From a virus, in the IMG/VR virus record IMGVR_UViG_3300023435_000102, positions 1-22,741 of that record: a DNA stretch of 22,741 nucleotides. One strand, given 5' to 3'. Below are positions 14,100-20,932 of this stretch, in pieces. Position numbers and translations under genes: made by a program. The stretch's first letter is position 1; every line of letters begins with the position of its first letter. The notes below the pieces were generated by a model. It did no database searches. It was given only the letters and a program-made list of their open reading frames with translations, and was not told where the DNA came from.

Positions 14100-15076
14100 T
14101 TCTTTACTCCTCCAATAAGTTTTATACCCTCAGTCACTGTAACTTTTGAAAACTTAAGCTTATTAGCATATTCAATAAAACAATTAGTGGGAGACTTACT
14201 TTCATTTATATCTTTATTTCTAACTCTATTTGTTGTTACTACATCTTTTTTTATAATAAGTTTATATGCATTTACATACCTTTCTCGTATTAAATCTTCT
14301 CTTATTACAAATGGAGTATCCTTACGTATCTTTATCACCAGCTTTACTATTGCTCCATCTATACTACTATCTACAGAGTCATTGCTGTGCTGATTATCTG
14401 TCCAATCCTCTTCTATTTGTACCCACTTTCTAATCGGTGTCTCTATAGAACTTAACTTTAAATTATCTCTAATTAGAATTACCTTACGATCATTTCTCTC
14501 ACCCCAATCTACCCTCTCAGGACTTCCTACATATAACACTCGTTTATTCTCACTATTTAATACCATTTGACCTCTATGTATATCTCCCAGCATAAACAAT
14601 TTACAATCAGGATTATCTTCTACTAATTCTTTAGTAGTAATTACATTCTTACTAAAACAGGACATATCATAGTTATTGCTAAGTACAGCCTCTCCAACTG
14701 GAAAATGACCATAAAATATTTCATCTTCCTTATATCCCGATCTAACTACTTTTACCTTCGCTATTCTTAATATCTCAAACTCTCCAAATGAATAATGCTT
14801 TTCTCCTCTATTTACAGATTTAAGTGCAAACGAATCGTGATTCCCCACAACAAGTAATACCTCTAATCCAGAATCAATTAATCCCATTACCCACTTCTGA
14901 AATACCATACGCTCCTCTGAATTTGGATGCTTCTTATCATATATATCTCCAAGCACTACTACCCTTTTAACCTTATTTTTTATAGCCTCTTCTCTAATAA
15001 AGGTAAGTACTCTTATTGTTGCTTCCATATCCCTATTCGAATCTATATGTAAATCGGCTGTAATTAATTCACTCAT
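14096..15076 (-). CDS. SbcD / gp47-like metallophosphoesterase nuclease
   Basis: The nuclease subunit of the SbcC/SbcD (Mre11-type) complex. Calcineurin-like phosphoesterase motifs appear in order: D8 and H10 (ADLHIDSN); GDIYD at 43-47; GNHD at 78-81; GH at 123-124; GDIHRG at 164-169. These bind two metal ions for DNA cleavage. The C-terminal 120 residues would contact the ATPase partner at 11359. Length 326 aa fits phage gp47. Start ATG 15076 overlaps the stop of the 63 aa gene (ATGA). Confidence 0.93.
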   Translation of the reverse strand: MSELITADLHIDSNRDMEATIRVLTFIREEAIKNKVKRVVVLGDIYDKKHPNSEERMVFQKWVMGLIDSGLEVLLVVGNHDSFALKSVNRGEKHYSFGEFEILRIAKVKVVRSGYKEDEIFYGHFPVGEAVLSNNYDMSCFSKNVITTKELVEDNPDCKLFMLGDIHRGQMVLNSENKRVLYVGSPERVDWGERNDRKVILIRDNLKLSSIETPIRKWVQIEEDWTDNQHSNDSVDSSIDGAIVKLVIKIRKDTPFVIREDLIRERYVNAYKLIIKKDVVTTNRVRNKDINESKSPTNCFIEYANKLKFSKVTVTEGIKLIGGVKK

Positions 15077-15264
15077 TTCTTCTCCAACTTATCTATTGAA
15101 CCCTGAAATTCCTTTATACTACTCATACGAAGTTCTATATCAAGCTTAATATCCATTATATCTTGTTTATAGCATTCCATTCGTTCCTTTTCATCTGCAA
15201 TCCAACTCTTTTGACGTTCTATTTCTTTTTTAATTATAGCTATAGCTTTTATAGGTTTTAACAT
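15073..15264 (-). CDS. Small coiled-coil protein (63 aa)
   Basis: ATG 15264 is preceded by AAGGAGGAGAA, close to a perfect RBS. Almost the whole chain is one charged helix with coiled-coil character (KEIERQKSWIADEKERMECY). It overlaps the phosphoesterase start, so translation is coupled. Function unknown. Confidence 0.7.
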   Translation of the reverse strand: MLKPIKAIAIIKKEIERQKSWIADEKERMECYKQDIMDIKLDIELRMSSIKEFQGSIDKLEKK

Positions 15265-15278
15265 TTCTCCTCCTTAAT

Positions 15279-15392
15279 TTATCTGTGTAAAAATAATCCT
15301 ACAACAAATATGCACCAAAGACTTCCTGCTAACAATTTGATTCCATGTAAAAATACTCCATTTGTGAGTAATGCATTTGGATCATATGTCAT
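15279..15392 (-). CDS. Tiny membrane protein (37 aa)
   Basis: ATG 15392 to TAA 15279-15281. Reads MTYDPNALLTNGVFLHGIK followed by a hydrophobic segment (LLAGSLWCIFVVGLFL) and ends HR, so one membrane helix with a basic end. RBS is only fair (GAGCGGATAGTGAA). It fills the gap between the 70 aa membrane gene and the coiled-coil gene, which supports it. Function unknown. Confidence 0.55.
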   Translation of the reverse strand: MTYDPNALLTNGVFLHGIKLLAGSLWCIFVVGLFLHR

Positions 15393-15404
15393 TTCACTAT
15401 CCGC

Positions 15405-15617
15405 TCACTTTTTATTATTTACACTACTTCTACTAAATAAGAAACTAGATAAAACTGATAATCCTAATGCTTGCCACGCTGTTATTCTCGGTAATCCAAA
15501 TATTAATGGCATCAACCAATTCCATAACCACATAACTGGAAAAGTTTGTAGAAAGGCCACAACTACAACCATACCTATTCCCATACATATAGTACCAAAC
15601 CATTCTGTTCCATTCAT
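15405..15617 (-). CDS. Small membrane protein (70 aa)
   Basis: I chose ATG 15617 because AAAGGAGAAAAAGAA precedes it and it overlaps the RecA-like stop as ATGA; an in-frame ATG at 15650 lies inside the recombinase gene without a site. Two to three hydrophobic segments are visible (about 6-28, 31-42, 46-60). Size and topology would fit a holin or another small inner-membrane protein, but no lysis gene is nearby, so this stays open. Confidence 0.65.
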   Translation of the reverse strand: MNGTEWFGTICMGIGMVVVVAFLQTFPVMWLWNWLMPLIFGLPRITAWQALGLSVLSSFLFSRSSVNNKK

Positions 15618-16642
15618 TTCTTTTTCTCCTTTACTATTATATCCTCCCAAACCTCCTCTAAATCTCCTTCTTTTTCCTTTGCAGTTACAAGTAGCTTTCC
15701 TTCCGATTTAGCACGATAACCTTCCCCAAAATAGAATGGTATCATCTTTTCATCACCTTCTGTTACTGTTAATGATCTACCTTTATCTACTTTTACTACA
15801 CTACTAAATCCTATGTACTTTCCTTTACTTGTTGGAGCGTCTGCTTTCTTTCCTCTTCTAAATAATAATCTGAATGAACAGTAATGTTTTAAAGCATTTC
15901 CACCAGGTACACTCTCAAACTTACCATACTGACCTATAGGAGTCCTAACCTGAGCTATAAGTACAGTAGCACAATTAGCTTTTGATGTAATTCCTGTAGC
16001 TACTCTAAAGAATTGAGATAGCTTTCTAGCTTGTAATGCTATAGTATCATCTTCTAAACTCCTTGATCCCTTCTTATCTTTTAACTCTCCAAGACTTCCT
16101 AGAGCAGTTACAGAGTCTATTACTACCATATCTACAAGACTTTTTACTGTAAGCTCACGATATTTGTCAAGATATGCTTCTAATGTGGGCTCATTAAAAG
16201 AATTAGGGTCTATAACTAATAACTCCTCAATATTATTACCTTGCTTCTCTGCCCATAATGGATCCAATTGAGATTCCACATCTATCCAAGCAACTATTCC
16301 ACCAGTTTGTTGACAGCTAGTTACAGCTCTATGTGCTGCAGTTGTCTTACCACATTGCTCTGGACCAGCTAACACTGTAAATCTACCATGAGGAATATTA
16401 CCAAGAGAATCTAATCCCTCGCAATTAAATGTAGAGAACTTTGTTACTCCTACACTAGAATCATTACCAAACTTTAGAATTGATCCTCTTCCTTCTTTGA
16501 CTGCTAATTTCTTATCTCGACCAATCATTTGTCTGATTCTAGTCATCTTTTGTTTCTTTGTTAAAGTTTCCATAACTACTGCTTCTCCCTTGAATTTACT
16601 ATCAAGACTATCAAAACTCTCTTCTACTTTAATCTTCTTCAT
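15614..16642 (-). CDS. RecA-like recombinase
   Basis: ATP-dependent strand-exchange protein. Walker A GPEQCGKT at 93-100; catalytic Glu E123 in AWIDVESQLDP (118-128), which follows the bacterial RecA pattern; Walker B DMVVIDS (171-177); L2 region and conserved PGGNALKHYCSFRL (246-259). The 342 aa protein seems to lack most of the RecA C-terminal domain. The start at 16642 overlaps the previous gene by 14 nt and has a weak RBS. ATG 16573 (METLTKKQKM) has GGGAG upstream and is a possible alternative. It shares a transcript with the SbcC/SbcD-like genes. Confidence 0.93.
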   Translation of the reverse strand: MKKIKVEESFDSLDSKFKGEAVVMETLTKKQKMTRIRQMIGRDKKLAVKEGRGSILKFGNDSSVGVTKFSTFNCEGLDSLGNIPHGRFTVLAGPEQCGKTTAAHRAVTSCQQTGGIVAWIDVESQLDPLWAEKQGNNIEELLVIDPNSFNEPTLEAYLDKYRELTVKSLVDMVVIDSVTALGSLGELKDKKGSRSLEDDTIALQARKLSQFFRVATGITSKANCATVLIAQVRTPIGQYGKFESVPGGNALKHYCSFRLLFRRGKKADAPTSKGKYIGFSSVVKVDKGRSLTVTEGDEKMIPFYFGEGYRAKSEGKLLVTAKEKEGDLEEVWEDIIVKEKKK

Positions 16643-17039
16643 ATTCTTTAAAAGATGCTCTTAATTCTTCAAATGATTCGTTACTTATTTTTATATCTTT
16701 TCCATCAATGGTTATTGTATGTGTTTCATCAACTATAATTTTCAACCACGTGGCAGAGAACACTTGTTGCCATGATGAAGCATAATATAATTTATTTCTT
16801 TGTAAATGTCCACGCAAATAATTCTCTAATCCAGATTCCTCATCATCACTCGTTCTTAAATCTGAAGAATAAGCTATGTATTGTATATTTTTAAATACAT
16901 ATACATCACAATTAGTGCCATAACTAACCCATGTTAATACGCAATCTCCATCCAAACCCTTACTTGCGATAATACAGTTATGGGATCTCATATTTAATTT
17001 AATAAGTACTTTACTCAGTCCAATCGTCTCTGCATTCAT
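16629..17039 (-). CDS. Unknown protein, paralog of the 228 aa protein's C-terminal part (136 aa)
   Basis: Aligns over its whole length with residues 90-228 of the neighbour at 17052. The most obvious matches are KLYYASSWQQ against KLYYTYSYKQ and the C-terminal THTITIDGKDIKISNESF against THTINIDGKDIEISDKSF. This points to a tandem duplication. The RBS is AAGGAGAACCC just before ATG 17039. No known domain; the function is unknown, but both copies precede the RecA-like gene. Confidence 0.75.
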   Translation of the reverse strand: MNAETIGLSKVLIKLNMRSHNCIIASKGLDGDCVLTWVSYGTNCDVYVFKNIQYIAYSSDLRTSDDEESGLENYLRGHLQRNKLYYASSWQQVFSATWLKIIVDETHTITIDGKDIKISNESFEELRASFKEYEED

Positions 17040-17051
17040 GGGTTCTCCTTT

Positions 17052-17738
17052 TTATTTAATTAATGATTTCTTTAAATTTATAAATGATTTATCACTTATT
17101 TCTATATCTTTTCCATCTATGTTTATTGTATGTGTCTTTTCTAATACTATTTGTGGTAACGAACAATCTGCTTCTACTAATTGCTTATAAGAATAAGTAT
17201 AGTATAGCTTACCACCTCTTACTAATTGTGCAATCAAATACTCTTTTAAACACTTCTTTTTAACACTACTAACACCTAAATCTGACATATAATAAGCTGC
17301 TCTTTCAAATGACTTGAACTCATATTGATTCTCACTACCATACCTTCCTGTACATACTAATATATAAGCTCTTTCCATCGTATTACACATAATAATAAAA
17401 CCTTGGTTATAATTCGTTCTACTGTCTAATAGCTTCACTGCTTCATCTACTGTAATATCATACTTTCCCATAACTTTCTCCTTAATTATTTTTCTCATAG
17501 ACGTTATATCATGTACATTAAAATAAACAGTGTGTCTACAACCAGGATACATAGGAGAAATATGCAATTTTAAATCTATTCTAGGAATGCAACTGCCTCC
17601 TTCATACCCTCCTCTAGCACGAGTATAACATACATACCCAACAACATGGTCTTCTCTCTTACCACCATAATTAATACTTCTTCCGTTAACCTCAACCAAA
17701 TCTCCTACCTTAAACTTCATAAATTCTTTTTCATTCAT
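17052..17738 (-). CDS. Unknown two-part protein: SH3-like domain fused to a paralog of the 136 aa protein (228 aa)
   Basis: Residues 1-89 look like a beta-rich SH3-type module (KFKVGDLVEV at 8-17). Residues 90-228 are homologous to the 136 aa neighbour. A strong internal RBS (AAGGAGAAAGTT) precedes an in-frame ATG at 17471 (M90, MGKYDITVDEAVKLL). A second product of 139 aa, matching the paralog's size, is therefore likely. The full-length start ATG 17738 has GAAGGAGAGAG upstream and overlaps the nuclease stop as ATGA. Function unknown. Confidence 0.75.
   Translation of the reverse strand: MNEKEFMKFKVGDLVEVNGRSINYGGKREDHVVGYVCYTRARGGYEGGSCIPRIDLKLHISPMYPGCRHTVYFNVHDITSMRKIIKEKVMGKYDITVDEAVKLLDSRTNYNQGFIIMCNTMERAYILVCTGRYGSENQYEFKSFERAAYYMSDLGVSSVKKKCLKEYLIAQLVRGGKLYYTYSYKQLVEADCSLPQIVLEKTHTINIDGKDIEISDKSFINLKKSLIK
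17469..17483 (-). promoter_or_regulatory. Internal ribosome binding site and start within the 228 aa gene
   Basis: AAGGAGAAAGTT-ATG on the minus strand, as good as any RBS in the window, placed exactly at the boundary where homology to the 136 aa paralog begins. It suggests a separate 139 aa product (17052-17471). Confidence 0.55.
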
Positions 17739-18100
17739 TTTTTATCTCTCTCCTTCTCTATATTATCTTTTGCTAGTTCCAATATACACATAAATTCACT
17801 AAATTTAATATGAACAACTACATCTCCATCTTGATTCTTACTAACTATTATCCCTGTCTTGGAATATACGTCAGCTGTTTTTTGGATCTTACGCCATGTT
17901 CCTCTCTTTATACTAAATGATTTCTGAGAAGGAGTATTTTTACACTCTATTCTAAATAATCGAGTCGACACATCCCCATCTTGAAATCTTGCACCTGAGT
18001 TACTTGTTAATGTAGTTTCAGGATCAAATGTCAACATTCTCTGATATACTAAGTTCTCTAGATCATTTCCAATATCTCTTTTATTTCTAATGCTACTCAC
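17735..18100 (-). CDS. PD-(D/E)XK nuclease, possible Holliday junction resolvase
   Basis: A 121 aa protein with the pattern E15 (GNDLENLV), D43 (FQDGDVS), then E52-C53-K54 (FRIECKNTPSQKS), the core of PD-(D/E)XK nucleases, followed by a helix (GTWRKIQKTADVYS) and a strand (TGIIVSKNQDGDVVV). Size and layout recall Hjc-type resolvases and small phage recombination nucleases. Since a RusA-type resolvase is also encoded (18415), its exact substrate is unclear. First protein gene after promoter P3 and the tRNA-like RNA. Confidence 0.7.
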   Translation of the reverse strand: MSSIRNKRDIGNDLENLVYQRMLTFDPETTLTSNSGARFQDGDVSTRLFRIECKNTPSQKSFSIKRGTWRKIQKTADVYSKTGIIVSKNQDGDVVVHIKFSEFMCILELAKDNIEKERDKK

Positions 18101-18126
18101 AACTTAACTCCTTTATAAATATAGAA

Positions 18127-18236
18127 GGCTTAGACAAGATTCGAACTTGCTAGCCTTTTGTGTCTCACACAGTAGGTGAGTGTCTTCAGTCGACTTAGAA
18201 CTGCACGCAGAACGTTTCCCAGAACGCCACTAAGCT
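18127..18236 (-). tRNA. Atypical tRNA-like RNA, 110 nt
   Basis: Minus strand. The T-arm is canonical: GCAAG/CTTGT with loop TTCGAAT. The acceptor pairs AGCTTAG with CTAAGCC (six pairs, first position A-C mismatch), and AGAA/TTCT lengthens this helix outward (18123-18240). T8-G9 and a D-arm GCG/CGT with GG in the loop look like class II tRNA. Between D- and T-arms are two hairpins: CAGTT-CTAAGTC-GACTG (would read AAG, Leu, but with T at 37) and CTCAC-CTACTGT-GTGAG (would read ACT, Ser). Neither gives a normal cloverleaf, and 110 nt is too long for a standard tRNA; no CCA is encoded. It may be a degenerate or specialised tRNA-like RNA. Confidence 0.45.
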
Positions 18237-18251
18237 TTCTATATTATTAAT

Positions 18252-18280
18252 AGTATACTACATTGCTATTGTAATGTCAA
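18252..18280 (-). promoter_or_regulatory. Promoter P3 (TTGACA-17-TATACT)
   Basis: TTGACA 18280-18275 and TATACT 18257-18252 on the minus strand, 17-nt spacer, preceded by ATAATCC which contains the stop of the 43 aa gene. The predicted start near 18245 lies only a few bases before the tRNA-like RNA, so that RNA would be the 5' end of the transcript. Confidence 0.9.
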
Positions 18281-18283
18281 GGA

Positions 18284-18415
18284 TTATTTACTATTCCCAA
18301 ATACAGATAACCCAGCTAGCCAATTCTGCAATCCTACTCGTTCAAACACAAAAGGTCTACCTCTTAAAGTTGAATAAAATTCTCCTATCTTATTTTGTTT
18401 AATCTCTTCAAACAT
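18284..18415 (-). CDS. Small hypothetical protein (43 aa)
   Basis: ATG 18415 to TAA 18284-18286. It begins MFEEIKQNKIGEFYSTLRG and ends LAGLSVFGNSK. The start overlaps the RusA stop as TAATG, and AAAGG lies about 10 nt upstream. Its stop codon is part of the conserved box of promoter P3. Function unknown. Confidence 0.65.
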   Translation of the reverse strand: MFEEIKQNKIGEFYSTLRGRPFVFERVGLQNWLAGLSVFGNSK

Positions 18416-18882
18416 TATATATATACCTTTCTCAATCTCTTTCTCTTCTTTTCAGGTAACATATCATCCATTGTTTTCTTCTTTACTTCCCAACATTCAT
18501 AATCACTTTCAGTAATTTCTACCTCTGTTCTTGGATTACTCTTTGAATAAGCTACTCTTGAACCATCAGTTGATACAACAATAGTACATCTATCATCCTT
18601 TATCACTTTATAATGCACTAACACATCGTGTAATGCGCCATTAAGATTAGGTAAATCTATCACTCTCTTATCTGGTCTATAATAAATAGCTTTAATAGTT
18701 ATTGGAACATCAATTGGTTCCTTTACATTAGGAATAAATAAAGCACATTGTTCTTGATACTCCTTAAACCTAACACTAGGAGCAATAAATGGAACTTTTT
18801 TATCACCCCTAGTTTTTTTATACCATATCTGTTGACTATTCTTTTTAGTTACTGGAGTTATTCCAATAATGAATTTCAACAT
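18415..18882 (-). CDS. rusA: RusA-family Holliday junction resolvase
   Basis: A 155 aa protein with the RusA layout: N-terminal ITPVTKKNSQQIW (8-20), substrate loop VPFIAPSVRFKEYQEQ (30-45), and the acidic catalytic region RPDKRVIDLPNLNGALHDVL (69-88) then VIKDD (93-97). D76, D86 and D96/D97 are the likely metal ligands. RusA dimers cut four-way junctions made by recombination, clearing DNA before packaging. The gene starts directly after the SSB stop (18883) and is followed by the 43 aa gene. Confidence 0.87.
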   Translation of the reverse strand: MLKFIIGITPVTKKNSQQIWYKKTRGDKKVPFIAPSVRFKEYQEQCALFIPNVKEPIDVPITIKAIYYRPDKRVIDLPNLNGALHDVLVHYKVIKDDRCTIVVSTDGSRVAYSKSNPRTEVEITESDYECWEVKKKTMDDMLPEKKRKRLRKVYI

Positions 18883-19641
18883 TTAGAATAGATCCTCTTC
18901 ATCTTCTAATGGTTTAATTTTTGTAGCTTCTTTTTTCTTTTCTTCCTTTGGTGTTTCAACTACAGGATCTGATTTCTTCTCTGCCTTTGGTTCTTCAACT
19001 GCAGTATCAAAAGTGTCACCGTCATCTACATTGACTTCTCTATTTTCTGATTCACTCTCTCCTGTTATAAAACCTCTCAATTCACTAACTGATAGAACTT
19101 TAAATCCTTCAACTATTGATTTCATATCTGCCATTAGAGAATTCTCATCATCTGTAAGTTTAGTAGCTTCTCTAGCAATAGTTATTTTATAAACAGTTTC
19201 CTTACTAGCACCAATTCTTTCTACTTGCATCTTAAAATTAGTAATAGGATTTTCTTTTGATACACTACCATTATTTCTAATAGCATCAAAAATAGCATTC
19301 TTTGTTGCTATAGAAAAATCCCACTGCTTTAATTGGTTATCCTTATAGTCTATAACATTAGCAGAACATCCCCATCTTGCCCAACCATCCTTAGCCTGTA
19401 TTTTATTCAAGTAATCACAAATAGGACACTCTTCATCCTTACCTAATGTCTTTCTACATATAATCCTACCATGCTTTGGTATTACCTTCCAATGTATTTT
19501 ATGCTCTACTTTAGAAGATACAAATCTAATAACTTTCTTATCTCCTGGATTAAACTTCAACTTACCATTTCCTGTCTCATCATCAGCTCTTGTTCTACCA
19601 AATTCTGATTCTGCATACGGATTCTCAAATTCATTTCCCAT
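18883..19641 (-). CDS. Single-stranded DNA-binding protein (gp32-like)
   Basis: The 252 aa protein has the features of phage gp32-type SSBs: an N-terminal basic arm, a core with a possible zinc site formed by H57 (IPKHGR), C62, C72 and C75 (ECPICDYL), aromatic residues for base stacking (WARWGCSANVIDY), and a long acidic C-terminal tail ending DEEDLF used to contact partners. It would coat ssDNA for the polymerase and RecA-like protein. ATG 19641 follows AAAAGGAGAAGTAAG. RusA follows directly. Confidence 0.85.
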   Translation of the reverse strand: MGNEFENPYAESEFGRTRADDETGNGKLKFNPGDKKVIRFVSSKVEHKIHWKVIPKHGRIICRKTLGKDEECPICDYLNKIQAKDGWARWGCSANVIDYKDNQLKQWDFSIATKNAIFDAIRNNGSVSKENPITNFKMQVERIGASKETVYKITIAREATKLTDDENSLMADMKSIVEGFKVLSVSELRGFITGESESENREVNVDDGDTFDTAVEEPKAEKKSDPVVETPKEEKKKEATKIKPLEDEEDLF

Positions 19642-19664
19642 CTTACTTCTCCTTTTTGTTATTG

Positions 19665-19804
19665 TTAAATACTTCTTATCAACATTAAAAATATACCAAA
19701 TGCCATTACAGCACGACCGTACATCTCTCTATCTACAAGCAGCCCTGCAATTATCAATATACCTACTATTGCAACAGCTATAAGTAGTTTTCTATTTTAC
19801 TCAC
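19665..19804 (-). pseudogene. Small membrane protein gene with a one-base frameshift
   Basis: GTG at 19804 is preceded by AAGGAGAAGTAGG, but the frame ends after eight codons. The next frame encodes a clear membrane protein (KLLIAVAIVGILIIAGLL then DREMYGRAVMAFGIFLMLI) up to TAA 19665-19667, with no start of its own. One added A in the four-A run 19788-19791 gives an intact 46 aa protein beginning MSKIEKLLIAVAIVG with two membrane helices. A sequencing error, mutation or slippage would explain it. Function unknown. Confidence 0.6.
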
Positions 19805-19833
19805 CCTACTTCTCCTTTTATTATCTATTCTAT

Positions 19834-20334
19834 TTAAAAGTTAACATCTCCAACCTTATGCCCACTATCTTCTCTCTTATTTGCTTGTTCATTCTTATAC
19901 GCGTAATGAGCTTGTTCTAAATCTACTCTCTTCAACTCTAAATACTCTCTTACTATCTTAGCTGCTTGATAATTGAAATCGTGTGCCTGATATACCTCAT
20001 CAGCTTCTGCTATTCTTGTCTTAGCTGCATCTGTTTTTTCCTCTGAAGCGTTCTTCACTACTGATTTTCTTTTCTCTCTCAAGAATTTTAATTCTGTTTC
20101 CACCTTCCTTAAAGAAAGAATAGCATCTGTTAACTCCATCTTTGCTGAAAGACTACCAAGACTTATTCCTCTAGCTATTAACTCAGGAACTTCTTTTTTT
20201 GCATACTGATCTATTTCCTCTTGTATATCTTTTACCCTCTTAATATCTATTCTAGATAAGGTTAACATACTATTTACATCCAATCTATCTTCTTTTGATA
20301 CTTTCTTATTATAAATCTCTTCTCTTTCAGACAT
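19834..20334 (-). CDS. Hypothetical helical protein (166 aa)
   Basis: ATG 20334 is preceded by AAGAGGAAATTAAT. The protein is nearly all helical and highly charged with coiled-coil segments (about 25-50, 75-105 and 120-150). It ends GHKVGDVNF. It lies upstream of the SSB in the P4 unit. No family recognised; an accessory of the replication machinery is possible from context only. Confidence 0.75.
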   Translation of the reverse strand: MSEREEIYNKKVSKEDRLDVNSMLTLSRIDIKRVKDIQEEIDQYAKKEVPELIARGISLGSLSAKMELTDAILSLRKVETELKFLREKRKSVVKNASEEKTDAAKTRIAEADEVYQAHDFNYQAAKIVREYLELKRVDLEQAHYAYKNEQANKREDSGHKVGDVNF

Positions 20335-20335
20335 A

Positions 20336-20428
20336 TTAATTTCCTCTTATAGTTATTGTTATTTTAGAATCTTTATTCTTTAATATTTTACACACTTCGG
20401 TATACTCTGAATGTTCTTAGTAGTACAT
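20336..20428 (-). other. Possible broken small reading frame
   Basis: ATG 20428 has AGGAAGTAATAG upstream and reads MYY, then TAA, then continues open for 26 codons (EHSEYTEVCKILKNKDSKIT and on) to TAA 20336-20338. The part after the stop looks coding, so this may be a nonsense mutation or a frameshifted continuation of the 27 aa frame that overlaps it. Confidence 0.25.
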
Positions 20429-20463
20429 CTATTACTTCCTGACTGTGTTCCTACATATTCCAT
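20380..20463 (-). CDS. Tiny hypothetical protein (27 aa)
   Basis: ATG 20463 follows AAAGGAGATTAG, the same leader as the 60 aa gene upstream. It reads MEYVGTQSGSNRCTTKNIQS and stops at TAA 20380-20382. Two Cys are present. The RBS is good but the length is very short, and another open frame overlaps its second half, so it may be the 5' part of a frameshifted gene of about 42 codons. Confidence 0.35.
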   Translation of the reverse strand: MEYVGTQSGSNRCTTKNIQSIPKCVKY

Positions 20464-20478
20464 CTAATCTCCTTTACA

Positions 20479-20661
20479 TTAACCCACTAGTTCAAAAATA
20501 TAATCTGGCTCTAATCCAAAGTATTCCTCACAAATTTCATATGGCATTTCTCCATCTGCCAATCTACTATTCATATCATCTCTTGCTGATTGTATTAAAG
20601 TATCTGCTTCTGATCCTGTCATTCCATCCCTTCTAATTAGTATTTCTTTTATAGTTTCCAT
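20479..20661 (-). CDS. Conserved-looking small acidic phage protein (60 aa)
   Basis: ATG 20661 behind AAAGGAGATTAG. The protein (LIRRDGMTGSEADTLIQSAR; then GEMPYEICEEYFGLEPDYIF) matches my memory of a widespread small phage/bacterial family with a helical fold and an 'EEYFGLEPDYI' ending, whose function is unknown. First gene after promoter P4. Confidence 0.8.
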   Translation of the reverse strand: METIKEILIRRDGMTGSEADTLIQSARDDMNSRLADGEMPYEICEEYFGLEPDYIFELVG

Positions 20662-20686
20662 CTAATCTCCTTTTTTTATTATTCCT

Positions 20687-20715
20687 AGTATACTACATAT
20701 TAACTAATTTGTCAA
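20687..20715 (-). promoter_or_regulatory. Promoter P4 (TTGACA-17-TATACT)
   Basis: TTGACA 20715-20710 and TATACT 20692-20687 on the minus strand with a 17-nt spacer. ATAATCC in front contains the TAA stop of the 65 aa gene (20719-20721). It should drive the 60 aa gene through SSB and RusA. Confidence 0.9.
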
Positions 20716-20718
20716 GGA

Positions 20719-20916
20719 TTATCTTCTTTTATAGAATTTCTCTAAATCTGATTCTACTACAGATACCAATCCTTTTATAAGTTTATGCTTAACCTCTGCA
20801 ACCTTATCAGTTTCATCCACAGTAGCTCTAACTGTAGAAGTTATAGTTACAGGTTCATATTGCCTAACCTGAATTGTTCTACTTACTGTTTCCTCTATTT
20901 CTATTACTTTTGGCAT
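20719..20916 (-). CDS. Hypothetical protein (65 aa)
   Basis: ATG 20916 is preceded by AAGGAGAACAAAAG. The N-terminal part is beta-rich (SRTIQVRQYEPVTITSTVRA) and the rest a helix (KVAEVKHKLIKGLVSVVESD). The 'VQVRQYEPV' type of segment occurs in small phage and bacterial proteins of unknown role. Second gene after P5. Confidence 0.75.
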   Translation of the reverse strand: MPKVIEIEETVSRTIQVRQYEPVTITSTVRATVDETDKVAEVKHKLIKGLVSVVESDLEKFYKRR

Positions 20917-20932
20917 CTTTTGTTCTCCTTTA

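Noticed and set aside
13863-14393. Plus-strand open frame of 176 codons
   Set aside because: Antisense to the 109 aa and SbcD-like genes; no RBS, low-complexity hydrophobic translation.
18163-18179. Simple reading of CTCAC-CTACTGT-GTGAG as an ordinary tRNA-Ser anticodon arm
   Set aside because: It leaves about 31 unexplained bases between D-arm and anticodon arm and an A34 anticodon, so a normal tRNA call is not supported.
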